Below, piece by piece: positions 16,859 through 25,300 of a stretch of 64,000 bases of DNA. Both the position numbers and the translations under genes were made by a program. Position 1 is the stretch's first letter, and every line of letters starts with the position of its first letter. The notes below the pieces were generated by a model that saw only the letters and a program-made list of their open reading frames with translations, was not told the origin of the DNA and did not search any database. The stretch is from CAZUMJ01 sp964621605 (GTDB taxonomy: Bacteria > Actinomycetota > Acidimicrobiia > Acidimicrobiales > Iamiaceae), in NCBI GenBank assembly GCA_964621605.1, contig CAZUMJ010000007.1, forward strand, positions 1-64,000, given 5' to 3'.

Positions 16859-18298
16859 TCACCCGGGCGGCAGCGCGATCGACTTCGCTTCGAGGTACTG
16901 GGCGAGGCCTTCGGGACCGAACTCCCGCCCGATGCCGCTGTCTTTGAACCCGCCGAACGGGGACGAGAAGTCCATCAGGTACTGGTTGATCCCGAACGTG
17001 CCCGTGCGAACCCGGCGTGCGACGTCGAGGCCGCGCGCGGTGTCGCCGGTCCACACCGACCCCCCCAACCCGTAGGGCGAGTCGTTCGCGATGGCCACGG
17101 CGTGTGCTTCGTCGTCGTAGGGGATCGCGACCAGCACCGGGCCGAAGATCTCTTCTTGGGCGATGCGCATGCTGTTGTCGACACCCGAGAAGAGCGTGGG
17201 CTCGACGTACCAGCCGCGGCCCTGCGCGGCGGGGCGACCCCCGCCGGTCACGACCGTGGCGCCCTCTTGGCGGCCGATCTCGATGTAGCCCTCGACCCGC
17301 TCGCGCTGGCGCGACGAGACCAGCGGGCCGATCTCGGTGGCCAGATCGGTCGGGTCGCCGACCACCATCGAGCCCATCATCGAGCCGAGGGCGTCGACGA
17401 CCTCGTCGTAGCGCTTGCGGGAGGCCAGGATGCGGGTCTGGGCGACACAGGCCTGTCCGTTGTTCATCAGCGACGCCAGCTTGAGGCCTTCGATCGTCGA
17501 GGGCAGGTCGGCGTCGTCGAGGATGATCGCGGCGGACTTGCCCCCGAGCTCGAGGCTCACGCGGCGCAGCCGCTCGCCGCACAACGAGGCGATGCGACGC
17601 CCCGCGGCGGTCGAGCCGGTGAACGCGATCTTGTCGACGCCGGGATGGGTGACGAGGTGCTCGCCGACCTCGCGACCGGCAGGCACGATGTTGATCACCC
17701 CGGCGGGGATGCCCGCTTCGTGCGCCAGCTCGGCCAGCAGGAACAGGTCGAGCGGCGTCTCCGGCGACGGCTTCAGCACCAGGGTGCAACCCGACACCAG
17801 CGCGGGTGCGAGCTTCGACATGAGGGTGAACTGGGGAACGTTCCACGGCATGATCGCCCCGACGACCCCGACAGGCTCCTTGCGGACCAAGAGGCTGCCG
17901 AGCGGTCCCTGGCGCGGCTCCTCGAACGGGAACGTGCGGGCGAAGTCGATGAACCACTGGAGCATGACCAGCGGCATCGGTGCCTGCGCCAACAGCGAGA
18001 AGATCAGCGGCGCGCCCATCTCGGCGGTGATGACGTTGGCCATCTCCTCGTTGCGGGCGGCGTAGAGGTCGGCGAAGCGCTGGATCGTGTCGAGCCGCTC
18101 GCCGAGCGGCATCGTCGCCCACGGGCCGTGATCGAATGCGTCACGAGCCGCCGCGACGGCTCGGTCGATGTCGGCGTTCGTGCCGTCGGGGACGCGACCC
18201 ATCACCTCTTCGGTGTGCGGCGACACCACGTCGATGACGTCGGTGCCGGCGGGCTTGACCCATTCACCACCGATGTAGAGGCGGTCGTGTTCGAGCAT
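16859..18298 (-). CDS. NAD(P)-dependent aldehyde dehydrogenase
   Basis: Aldehyde dehydrogenase of 479 aa, the usual family length, oxidising an aldehyde to its acid. The cofactor-binding GSTAAGRRI motif, the general-base glutamate in LELGGKSA (near residue 250) and the nucleophilic cysteine in NNGQACVAQTR (near 284) are present. PFGGFKDSGIGREFG lies near the C-terminus. I chose ATG 18298 because the homologous region begins there (MLEHDRLYIGGEWV) with a GGGGGA element upstream. A KstR-type palindrome lies 60 bp before the start, so the substrate may come from sterol or fatty-acid side-chain breakdown. That link is inference. Confidence 0.92.
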   Translation of the reverse strand: MLEHDRLYIGGEWVKPAGTDVIDVVSPHTEEVMGRVPDGTNADIDRAVAAARDAFDHGPWATMPLGERLDTIQRFADLYAARNEEMANVITAEMGAPLIFSLLAQAPMPLVMLQWFIDFARTFPFEEPRQGPLGSLLVRKEPVGVVGAIMPWNVPQFTLMSKLAPALVSGCTLVLKPSPETPLDLFLLAELAHEAGIPAGVINIVPAGREVGEHLVTHPGVDKIAFTGSTAAGRRIASLCGERLRRVSLELGGKSAAIILDDADLPSTIEGLKLASLMNNGQACVAQTRILASRKRYDEVVDALGSMMGSMVVGDPTDLATEIGPLVSSRQRERVEGYIEIGRQEGATVVTGGGRPAAQGRGWYVEPTLFSGVDNSMRIAQEEIFGPVLVAIPYDDEAHAVAIANDSPYGLGGSVWTGDTARGLDVARRVRTGTFGINQYLMDFSSPFGGFKDSGIGREFGPEGLAQYLEAKSIALPPG

Positions 18299-18357
18299 TG
18301 CGGTCCCCCGTAGGTCCCCGGCCGTGCTGCCGGTGCGAGCGTGCGCGGGCAACCGTA

Positions 18358-18373
18358 CTGGAACACGTTCCAG
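18358..18373 (-). promoter_or_regulatory. KstR-type operator (TNNAACNNGTTNNA)
   Basis: CTGGAACACGTTCCAG is an inverted repeat with 7-bp arms and a 2-bp spacer. It matches the published KstR consensus TNNAACNNGTTNNA exactly and includes the favoured AACACGTT core. It lies between the thioesterase stop and the aldehyde dehydrogenase start, in the dehydrogenase promoter region. KstR is the TetR-family repressor of sterol catabolism in Mycobacteria and relatives; whether this genome encodes KstR is not visible here. Confidence 0.6.
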
Positions 18374-18390
18374 AACCGTCGGCTGCGTCC

Positions 18391-19194
18391 TCAGGTCCGG
18401 TGCCGGACCAGCACCTCTTGGGCGATGGTGGCGACGTGCAGGCCGTCTTCGCGGAAGACCTGGCCGATCGCCAGGCCGCGTGCGCTCATGAGGCCCTGGC
18501 CGCGCGTGTCGAAGAGGTTCCAGCGGTCGGCCTCGATCGGTCGGTGGAACCAGATGGTGTGGTCGAGGCTGGCGGCCATCCACGCCTGCTCATCGTCTGG
18601 CTCTCCCTCGCCGTCGGTGTTGCTCGGGTGATCGGGATGCAGCGTCACGACGGTCTCGACGGGCACGTCGTCTGACAGGTAGGCGAGCGCACAGTCGTGC
18701 AACCGCGGGTCGTCGCCGACGGGCTCGCTCATCGCCAGCCAGTGCGAGGTGTGGCCGGTCTCGCCCGGTCGGGGGACCTTGCGGTTCTCGAACATCGGGC
18801 TCCACCGGTTGGGGTCGAGCTCCTCTGCGCTCGGCACGAGGGGTGCCTGGGCCAACTCGACCTCCGGCCCGGGCTCGTCGACCTGGAACGACGCCGACAT
18901 GCCGAGGATGGCACCGACGCCTTGACGGGCGACGACGCTGCGGGTGACGAACGAGCGGCCGTTGCGCAGTCGGTCCACCTCGAAGCGGATCGGCTCGTTG
19001 TGGTCGCCTCGACGGATGAAGTAGGCGTGCAGCGAATGCACCCGGAAGCCGGGCTCGACGGTCGTGTACGCGGCCCACAGCGCTTGCGCCACGATCTGCC
19101 CGCCGTACAGGCCGCCCCACGGGTAGCGGGGCCCGACCCCGACGAAGGTGTCGGGACCGTGGGGTTCGAGAGCCATCATCTCCGCGAAGTGCAC
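18391..19194 (-). CDS. tesB: Acyl-CoA thioesterase II (TesB-like)
   Basis: Double-hotdog acyl-CoA thioesterase of 267 aa, close to typical TesB length. The N-terminal hotdog has PRYPWGGLYGGQIVAQALWAA and LHAYFIRRGDHNEPIRFEVDRLRNGRSFVTRSV. The C-terminal hotdog has ASLDHTIWFHRPIEADRW and the terminal motif RGLAIGQVFREDGLHVATIAQEVLVR. It should hydrolyse acyl-CoA to free acid and CoA in the cytoplasm. The GTG start lies 15 bp after the flippase stop, so they could share a transcript, but CATACT six bases before the GTG may give its own leaderless promoter. Confidence 0.9.
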   Translation of the reverse strand: MHFAEMMALEPHGPDTFVGVGPRYPWGGLYGGQIVAQALWAAYTTVEPGFRVHSLHAYFIRRGDHNEPIRFEVDRLRNGRSFVTRSVVARQGVGAILGMSASFQVDEPGPEVELAQAPLVPSAEELDPNRWSPMFENRKVPRPGETGHTSHWLAMSEPVGDDPRLHDCALAYLSDDVPVETVVTLHPDHPSNTDGEGEPDDEQAWMAASLDHTIWFHRPIEADRWNLFDTRGQGLMSARGLAIGQVFREDGLHVATIAQEVLVRHRT

Positions 19195-19209
19195 GGGGGC
19201 AGTATGGCG

Positions 19210-20643
19210 TCAGACGTCCAGATTTATCGAGATCGCTGCGGTCGATGCCTTCGCCGTGTCGCCGGCGTCGGCGGCACGCAGGTCTGCTGAGACGCCGGCT
19301 TCGGCTGGCAATGGCCCAGCGGCGACGGCGTCGACGGCCCGGTGGGAGCGGCCCAGGCGATCTTGGTGGCGCCCGACGAGGTGCGCGCAGATCGCCACCA
19401 GCGCGGCGGCGAGGTTGCCGAGGAACCAGGCTGTCCGGGCACCGTCGATGCCGTGCCCGCGGCCCGTTCCGGGGACCAGCACCAACGCCGGGACCATGAT
19501 CGCTCCGGTCAGGACCAGCGTGATGGCCACCGTCGCCACGTGGCGGTGCCGGACCCGTGCTTCGGTGAGGTAGATCGACGTGATCGCCCAAGGGATGCCC
19601 GCCGCCATCATCAGCGGCAGGATGCGCGCCGCGTCGTGGTACTGCGCGCCGTAGACGGTCTCCACGAGCGAGCTTCCGACGAACGTGGCAAGTGCGCCGA
19701 GCACCATCAAACCGAGCGCGAGCGAGAGTGCGAGTGTGAGCTGTCGGTCGAGCGAGGCGCCTTCCTTGCCGCCCTCGGCGAGCAGGGCCTGGCCGATCGC
19801 GCTGGGGACGTAGAACGCCACCGCCACGATGCCCCATGCGACGTAGAAGGCGGCGTTCGTGTCGGGGCTCACGTGGGCGAGCACGATCACCGGGAGCGCG
19901 AAGTACGGGGCTTGGTACCCGAGGGTCGAGAGGTAGTTGACCGCCGAGTACCGGACCATCGACCGTGCCGTTGCGGGCTTTGGGCGAAGCCGCAGGCTGC
20001 CCCCGGACAGGCGCCCGATCACGAGCACGCCGAACGCCCCGGTGACCGCGACCGGCGCGACCGAGAACACGAACAGCCAGAGCGCCGGCTGGGTTCCCGG
20101 CCGGAAGAACAGCACGAGCGGAAGGCGTGCCACGGCCACCAGGCCGATGCGGGCGAGGACGAGGTTCCAGCGCCGCAGCGTCATGCAGCGCACGTCGACG
20201 ATCAGCGAGAGGGCCGAGCCCATCACCGTGAGCAAGAAGACGACGCTCCACAGCGGGGAGCCCGTCACGAGCACGCCGGTGGAGGGCGGTTGCGCCACGT
20301 GCAGGAACGCCAAGTAGCCGACTGATGCGACCAACGTCGCTGCCATGGTGGCGAGTGCGCCCCAGGTGAAGGTGACGTCAGCGTCGTCGGTGCGGCCGAC
20401 TGCGAAGCGAGCGAGCGACACGGGAAGGCCGAGGCCGGCCGCGTAGGTCACGAACTGGACCGAGGTGAACAGCGCCGTGGCGGAACCGACCTGATCCTTC
20501 AGATCGATGCGAGCTGCAATCAACCAGAAGATGGACCCACCCAGGGCCTGTACGGCTGCACCCACCACCAACACCGCGGACCCCGTGATGAGGTGCCGGT
20601 GGTGGTCGGGGCGAGCTCGGCGCCGGATCGCGTCGAAGTCCAC
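19210..20643 (-). CDS. Polysaccharide/lipid flippase-like membrane protein (MOP superfamily)
   Basis: Integral membrane protein of 477 aa with about 12-14 hydrophobic helices and the general pattern of O-antigen/polysaccharide flippases (Wzx/MATE-like). The first helix is SAVLVVGAAVQALGGSIFWLIAA. The C-terminal 60 residues are polar and probably cytoplasmic. No glycosyltransferases are adjacent, so the cargo is unknown. I chose GTG 20643 where the homologous region begins (VDFDAIRRRARPDHH); TACGCT lies nine bases before it. The frame is open upstream, but that part is antisense to the hydrolase gene. Confidence 0.75.
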   Translation of the reverse strand: MDFDAIRRRARPDHHRHLITGSAVLVVGAAVQALGGSIFWLIAARIDLKDQVGSATALFTSVQFVTYAAGLGLPVSLARFAVGRTDDADVTFTWGALATMAATLVASVGYLAFLHVAQPPSTGVLVTGSPLWSVVFLLTVMGSALSLIVDVRCMTLRRWNLVLARIGLVAVARLPLVLFFRPGTQPALWLFVFSVAPVAVTGAFGVLVIGRLSGGSLRLRPKPATARSMVRYSAVNYLSTLGYQAPYFALPVIVLAHVSPDTNAAFYVAWGIVAVAFYVPSAIGQALLAEGGKEGASLDRQLTLALSLALGLMVLGALATFVGSSLVETVYGAQYHDAARILPLMMAAGIPWAITSIYLTEARVRHRHVATVAITLVLTGAIMVPALVLVPGTGRGHGIDGARTAWFLGNLAAALVAICAHLVGRHQDRLGRSHRAVDAVAAGPLPAEAGVSADLRAADAGDTAKASTAAISINLDV

Positions 20644-20696
20644 GGAGGGGCGAGCGTAGTGGGGTCGGCGCGGTGCCGGTGGGAGGTGCCCACCCG

Positions 20697-20724
20697 GCAG
20701 ACTTGACCCGGCGGTCAAGTCTGC
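20697..20724. promoter_or_regulatory. Perfect 12-bp inverted repeat between divergent promoters
   Basis: GCAGACTTGACC, a CGGC spacer, then its exact reverse complement GGTCAAGTCTGC. It lies between the divergent flippase (20643) and hydrolase (20740) starts. TTGACC could serve as a -35 element for the hydrolase gene, whose likely -10 TAGCCT lies at 20728-20733. The symmetry and position suggest an operator for a dimeric repressor, such as TetR type. The regulator is unknown. Confidence 0.65.
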
Positions 20725-20739
20725 TCCTAGCCTGGCCGG

Positions 20740-21651
20740 ATGGGCCTCGCGGAGCTGCCGACGTTCCCCGGTGCGCGCCGCCCCGACCGCAGGCGAGACG
20801 TGGACGCGCACGGCATTCGCCTCGCCGTCTACGAATGGGGTGCGCAAAGCGCGCCGCCGATCCTGTTCGTGCACGGCGGCTTCGACTTCGCCGGCACCTT
20901 CGACGTGCTCGCCCCACTCGTGGCCGACGCCGGTTGGCGTGTCATCAGCTGGGACCAGCGCGGACACGGCGACTCCGAGCACGCGGGCCTCTACAGCTGG
21001 GAGGCGGACCAGCGCGATGCGGTCGCCGTGCTCGACAGCATCGGCTTCGAGCCGATGCCGGTGCTGGGCCATTCGAAGGGGGGCGGGCTCCTGCTGCAGG
21101 TCGCCGACGCCCTGCCGCACCGCATCAGCCACCTCATCAACCTCGACGGGCTCCCGTCGCGACGAAACTGGCCCGACGTGCCCGAACACGACAGGACCCG
21201 CCTCCTCGCCGGTGAGATCGCTGGCTGGCTCGACCACCGCCGAAGCATCGGCGACCTCACCCGCAAGCCCGGCACCATCGAGGAGCTCGCGGAGCGGCGG
21301 CGGCGCATGAACCCTCGCCTCTCGCTGGAATGGCTCGAGTACCTCGTGCCGATCGGCGCGCGGCACGACGACGACGGATGGCGGTGGAAGATCGACCCGA
21401 CCATGCGCTTCGGGGGTTTCGGCCCGTGGCGCCCGGAATGGTCGATGGGCCGACTCCCCGGCATGGGCATGCCCGTGCTCGGCGTCCTCGGATTGGAGTT
21501 GGAGGTGATGGGCTGGGGGACGCGGCCCGACGACGTGATTCCGAACCTGCCACCCGGTGCGCGTTTCGTGCCGCTCCCCGGGGTCGGCCACTTCGTGCAC
21601 ATCGAGCAGCCCGCCCGCATCGCAGAGCTCGTCTTGGAGTTCCTCGCGTGA
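20740..21651 (+). CDS. Alpha/beta hydrolase
   Basis: Alpha/beta hydrolase of 303 aa. The oxyanion HGGFD region follows ILFVHGG, the nucleophile elbow is GHSKGG, and the catalytic histidine lies in GVGHFVHIEQP near the C-terminus; the acid is probably in the strand after the cap. The cap region (about 150-230) is rich in charged residues. Substrate unknown: esterase, lipase or epoxide-hydrolase-like enzymes share this pattern. ATG 20740 is preceded by TAGCCT six bases upstream. It overlaps the next hydrolase gene by 4 bp (GTGA), so the two are coupled. Confidence 0.88.
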   Translation: MGLAELPTFPGARRPDRRRDVDAHGIRLAVYEWGAQSAPPILFVHGGFDFAGTFDVLAPLVADAGWRVISWDQRGHGDSEHAGLYSWEADQRDAVAVLDSIGFEPMPVLGHSKGGGLLLQVADALPHRISHLINLDGLPSRRNWPDVPEHDRTRLLAGEIAGWLDHRRSIGDLTRKPGTIEELAERRRRMNPRLSLEWLEYLVPIGARHDDDGWRWKIDPTMRFGGFGPWRPEWSMGRLPGMGMPVLGVLGLELEVMGWGTRPDDVIPNLPPGARFVPLPGVGHFVHIEQPARIAELVLEFLA

Positions 21652-22325
21652 CCGCCGCCGGAACGGCCTCCGCACCTGTGACGGAACTGCGGCACGGGAA
21701 GATCACGCTCGCTCTCCACCACCTCCGTGCGGCCGACCCACGTTCCTCGACCGGCACTCTCTTGCTCCTGCACGGGCTCGGCGAGCAGTCGCCCGCGTCC
21801 GTACCGCCGCACCTCACCGCGTGGTTCGGTGACGTCTGGGCCCTCGACTTCACAGGCCACGGTCGATCGACCACCCCGGCAGGTGGCGGTTACACGTGCG
21901 AGGTGCTCATGGCCGACGCCGACGCGGCGCTCGCGCACCTCGGCCCGCTGACCGTGCTCGGCCGTGGCCTCGGGGCATACGTGGCGTTGTTGCTCGCCGG
22001 CGCCCGCGCCGCAGCGGTGCGGGGTGCGATCCTGACCGATGGCCCCGGCCTCGTCGGCGGCGGGATCGGTCCGGGTGCGCCGCGCGTCACCCTTCCGGCA
22101 CCGTGGACGGGAAACCCCGACCCGTTCGCCCTCGCCGAGTTGAGCGTCGATGTGCGACCACCCGACTACGCCGTCACCTACGGGCGGCTCGCAGTGCAGG
22201 GGAGCGCGTGCGCCGAGCCGATCACCGTGAGCGGTGTGGTGCGGCCGCCCTGGCTTGACGCACTCGTGGACCTGCCCGGGGTGGTGTGCGAGCCGCTGCC
22301 GGCGGCGCTCGCCCGTTACAGCTGA
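21648..22325 (+). CDS. Alpha/beta hydrolase-fold protein lacking the nucleophile serine
   Basis: Protein of 225 aa with the alpha/beta hydrolase pattern: LLLLHGLGEQSPAS (oxyanion region), VWALDFTGHGRST, then the elbow at TVLGRGLGAYVALLLAG. The elbow reads GRGLG where active hydrolases have GxSxG, so the nucleophile is replaced by glycine. The C-terminus lacks an obvious GxxH histidine motif. The protein may be a non-catalytic partner of the upstream hydrolase, with which it is translationally coupled through a GTGA overlap. Its last 10 bp overlap the convergent GGDEF-EAL gene. Confidence 0.8.
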   Translation: MTAAGTASAPVTELRHGKITLALHHLRAADPRSSTGTLLLLHGLGEQSPASVPPHLTAWFGDVWALDFTGHGRSTTPAGGGYTCEVLMADADAALAHLGPLTVLGRGLGAYVALLLAGARAAAVRGAILTDGPGLVGGGIGPGAPRVTLPAPWTGNPDPFALAELSVDVRPPDYAVTYGRLAVQGSACAEPITVSGVVRPPWLDALVDLPGVVCEPLPAALARYS

Positions 22326-25300
22326 GGGTCGTGCACCGGGTGGCCGCCGCGGGCCACCAGGAAGTCGGTCAGGTCTGCGATGCTCATCGGGCGGCCAAGC
22401 AGGAACCCTTGCGCCTGGTTGCAGCCGAGACGGCGCAGCTCGTCCTGCTGCAGCGGGCTCTCGACACCCTCGGCAAGGGCCTCGAGGCCGAGCGTGTGCG
22501 CCAACGTGATGACCGTCTGCACGATCGCCGCGTCTTCCGGGTCGCTGCCCAGCCCGTTCACGAACGAACGGTCAACCTTCAACAGGTCGACGGGGAAGCG
22601 CCGGAGGTAGGCAAGCGACGAGTACCCCGTGCCGAAGTCATCGATCGCAAGCGACACGCCCAGGTCCTTGAGGCGCCGCAACGTGGACACGTTGGTGGTG
22701 ATGTCATCCATGAGCACGCTCTCGGTGATCTCGAGCATCAGCGTGTCGGGACGCGTGCCGGTGTCTTCGATCGCCTTCGCAACCTCGTCGACGAGGTAGG
22801 GGTGGGTGATCTGACGAGCCGAGAGGTTGACCGCCACTCCGAGGTCCGCGAACTCCGGGAGCTCGGTGCGCAGCCGCTGCATCTGCCGGCACGCCTGGTG
22901 CAGCACCCACGCGCCGACCGGGACGACGAGCCCCGTCTCTTCCGCGATGCGGAGGAACTCGGCGGGCAGCAGCAGCCCTCGCTGGGGGTGCTCCCAACGC
23001 AGCAGCGCCTCGACGCCCACGACGGCGTTGGTCTGGAGGTCGAAGCACGGCTGGTAGTGAACCCGAAGCTCATGGCGGACGAGCGCGCGACGCAGTGAGT
23101 TCTCGACCTCGAGCCGGTCGAGGGCACGGGTGCGGAGGCGGGAGTCGAACACCTCGTGGCGGTTTCGACCCTTCTCCTTCGCCTGGTACATGGCGGCGTC
23201 GGCGTCGCGCAGGAGTTGCTCGGGTGTGAGGTGGAGGTCGCTCGCGAGCGCGATCCCGACGCTGGACGTGACGAAGACCTCGGCCTCGCCGATCCACACC
23301 GGCTCGGCCACGGCGGTCGCGATGCGGCCGGCGATCTCCTCGACCTCGTAGATGCTCTCGACCTCTTCGCAGACCACGACGAACTCGTCGCCGCCGAACC
23401 GGGCGACGGTGTCGCCCGGCCGCACGTGATCGGTGAGGCGTGCCGCGACCGCGGCCAGGAGCTGGTCGCCGGTGCTGTGGCCGAGGCTGTCGTTGACGAC
23501 CTTGAAGTGATCGAGGTCCAAGAACAGCACGGCAAGGCGCCTGTGCTGGCGCCGCGCTCGACCGATCGCAACGTCGAGACGGTCGAGCAGCAAGGTGCGG
23601 TTGGGCAAACCGGTGAGGGGATCGTGGGTGGCCTCGTGCTCGAGGCGCGCCTCCAACGCCTTGCGGTCGCTGATGTCGCGTGCGTTGACGGAGATCTGCT
23701 CGATGTGATGGTCGACGCCGCGGTGGGCGACCAAGACGAGGGAGACGGGCACGAGGCGCCCCTCACGGTCGATGAGGCTGAGCTCTCCCTGCCAGGTGTC
23801 GCGCACGCGCAGCGACGGCATGATCTCGCTCTGCCAGCGTTCCATCGCGTCGATGGGGACGTGGGGGTTCAGGTCGATCTGCGTGAGGTCGCGGTCGCGG
23901 TCTATGCCGAAGAACGTGCGTGCCGCCTCGTTCAGGTAGAGCAGGGTGCCGTCGCGGCTTCCGATCGCGATCAGGTCGGGCGTGGCTTCGAGGATCGTCG
24001 TGAGCAGCTCGGTCTCGTGCTGGGCTTCGACACGATCGGTGACGTCGTCGATCGTGCCGACGGTTCCGACCTGGTTGCCTTGATCGTCGAGGAGGGGTGC
24101 GGTGCGGATGTCCGCCCAACGCGTGCGACCGTCGCCGCGCCGGAACCGCCCCCTGAACGACAGGGCGTTCTCGGGTGGCGCGTCACCGCCGAGGTGCTCG
24201 TCGTCGATGAGGGACGCGTGCTCGGGCAGCACGATCTGGCGCCAGCCGTCTCCGAGTGCGTCCTCTGCGGGGTGCCCCACGATCTCGCACCACCGTTCGT
24301 TCACGTACACGCAGTTGGCGTCCAGGTCGAACTGGAAGATGCCGAGCGGCGACGAGTTCGCGAGCGACCGGAAGCGCTCTTCGCTCTCGCGGCGTGCGTC
24401 CTCGACGGTCATGCGATCGGTGATGTCACGGTAGGTCGCGACGATGCCGGCGATGTCCGGGTCGTCGAGGCGGTTCACGAGCACGACGTCGAGCCACCGC
24501 TTCGAGCCGTTGCCGTGCTCGACCTGGCAGACCGTGTGCTCGGAGCGGCCCGGCTCGTCGAGCACCGCGAGGAACGCGGCGAGCACCGCCTCGCGGCCGT
24601 CGAGGCCCGCGAGCCCCCCGCTCGGGTGGCCCACGATCTCGTCCGGCTTCCAACCGAGCGCTTGTTCGACGGCGGGGCTGACCCAGAGGACTTCGCCGGT
24701 CGCCGCCATGATCTGGACGATGTCCGTCGAGTTCTGGACGAGCTGCCGGAAGCGGCGCTCGCTGCGTTGCAGGGCGACCTCGGCTTCGACACGCGCAGTG
24801 GCGTCGCGAAGGTTCACGATGATGCCGTGCACCGCGGGGTCTTCGGTGCGATCGGAGCCCGACGCGTCCATCCAGCGGTAGGAGCCGTCGGTCTGGCGGA
24901 TGCGCAGCGTCGTCTGGGGGCGTTCGTCGCTCCCCGACAGGACGAGCGCGAGGTGGTCGATCACCAACTGGTGGTCGTCGGGGTGCACGAAGTCGAGCGC
25001 GTCTTGACCGACGATCTCTTCGGGCTGCCAGCCGAGCAGATCGGTGCCGGACGGACTCGCCCAGCTGGCCTTGAGGTCGGCGTCGACGACGACGGTGATC
25101 TCGAACGAGTGCTGGACGAGGTTCCGGAACCACTCCTCGCGTTCGCGCAGGCGGGCGTCGCTCGCCAGCACCTCGGCTTCGACGGCAACGCGATCTGTGA
25201 TGTCGCGCAACGTCACGAGGATGCCCTGGATGGTGGGGTCCTCGATGAAGTTCGTCATCGCCGCCTCGACCCAGACCTCCTCGTCGGGCGAGCCGGTCTC

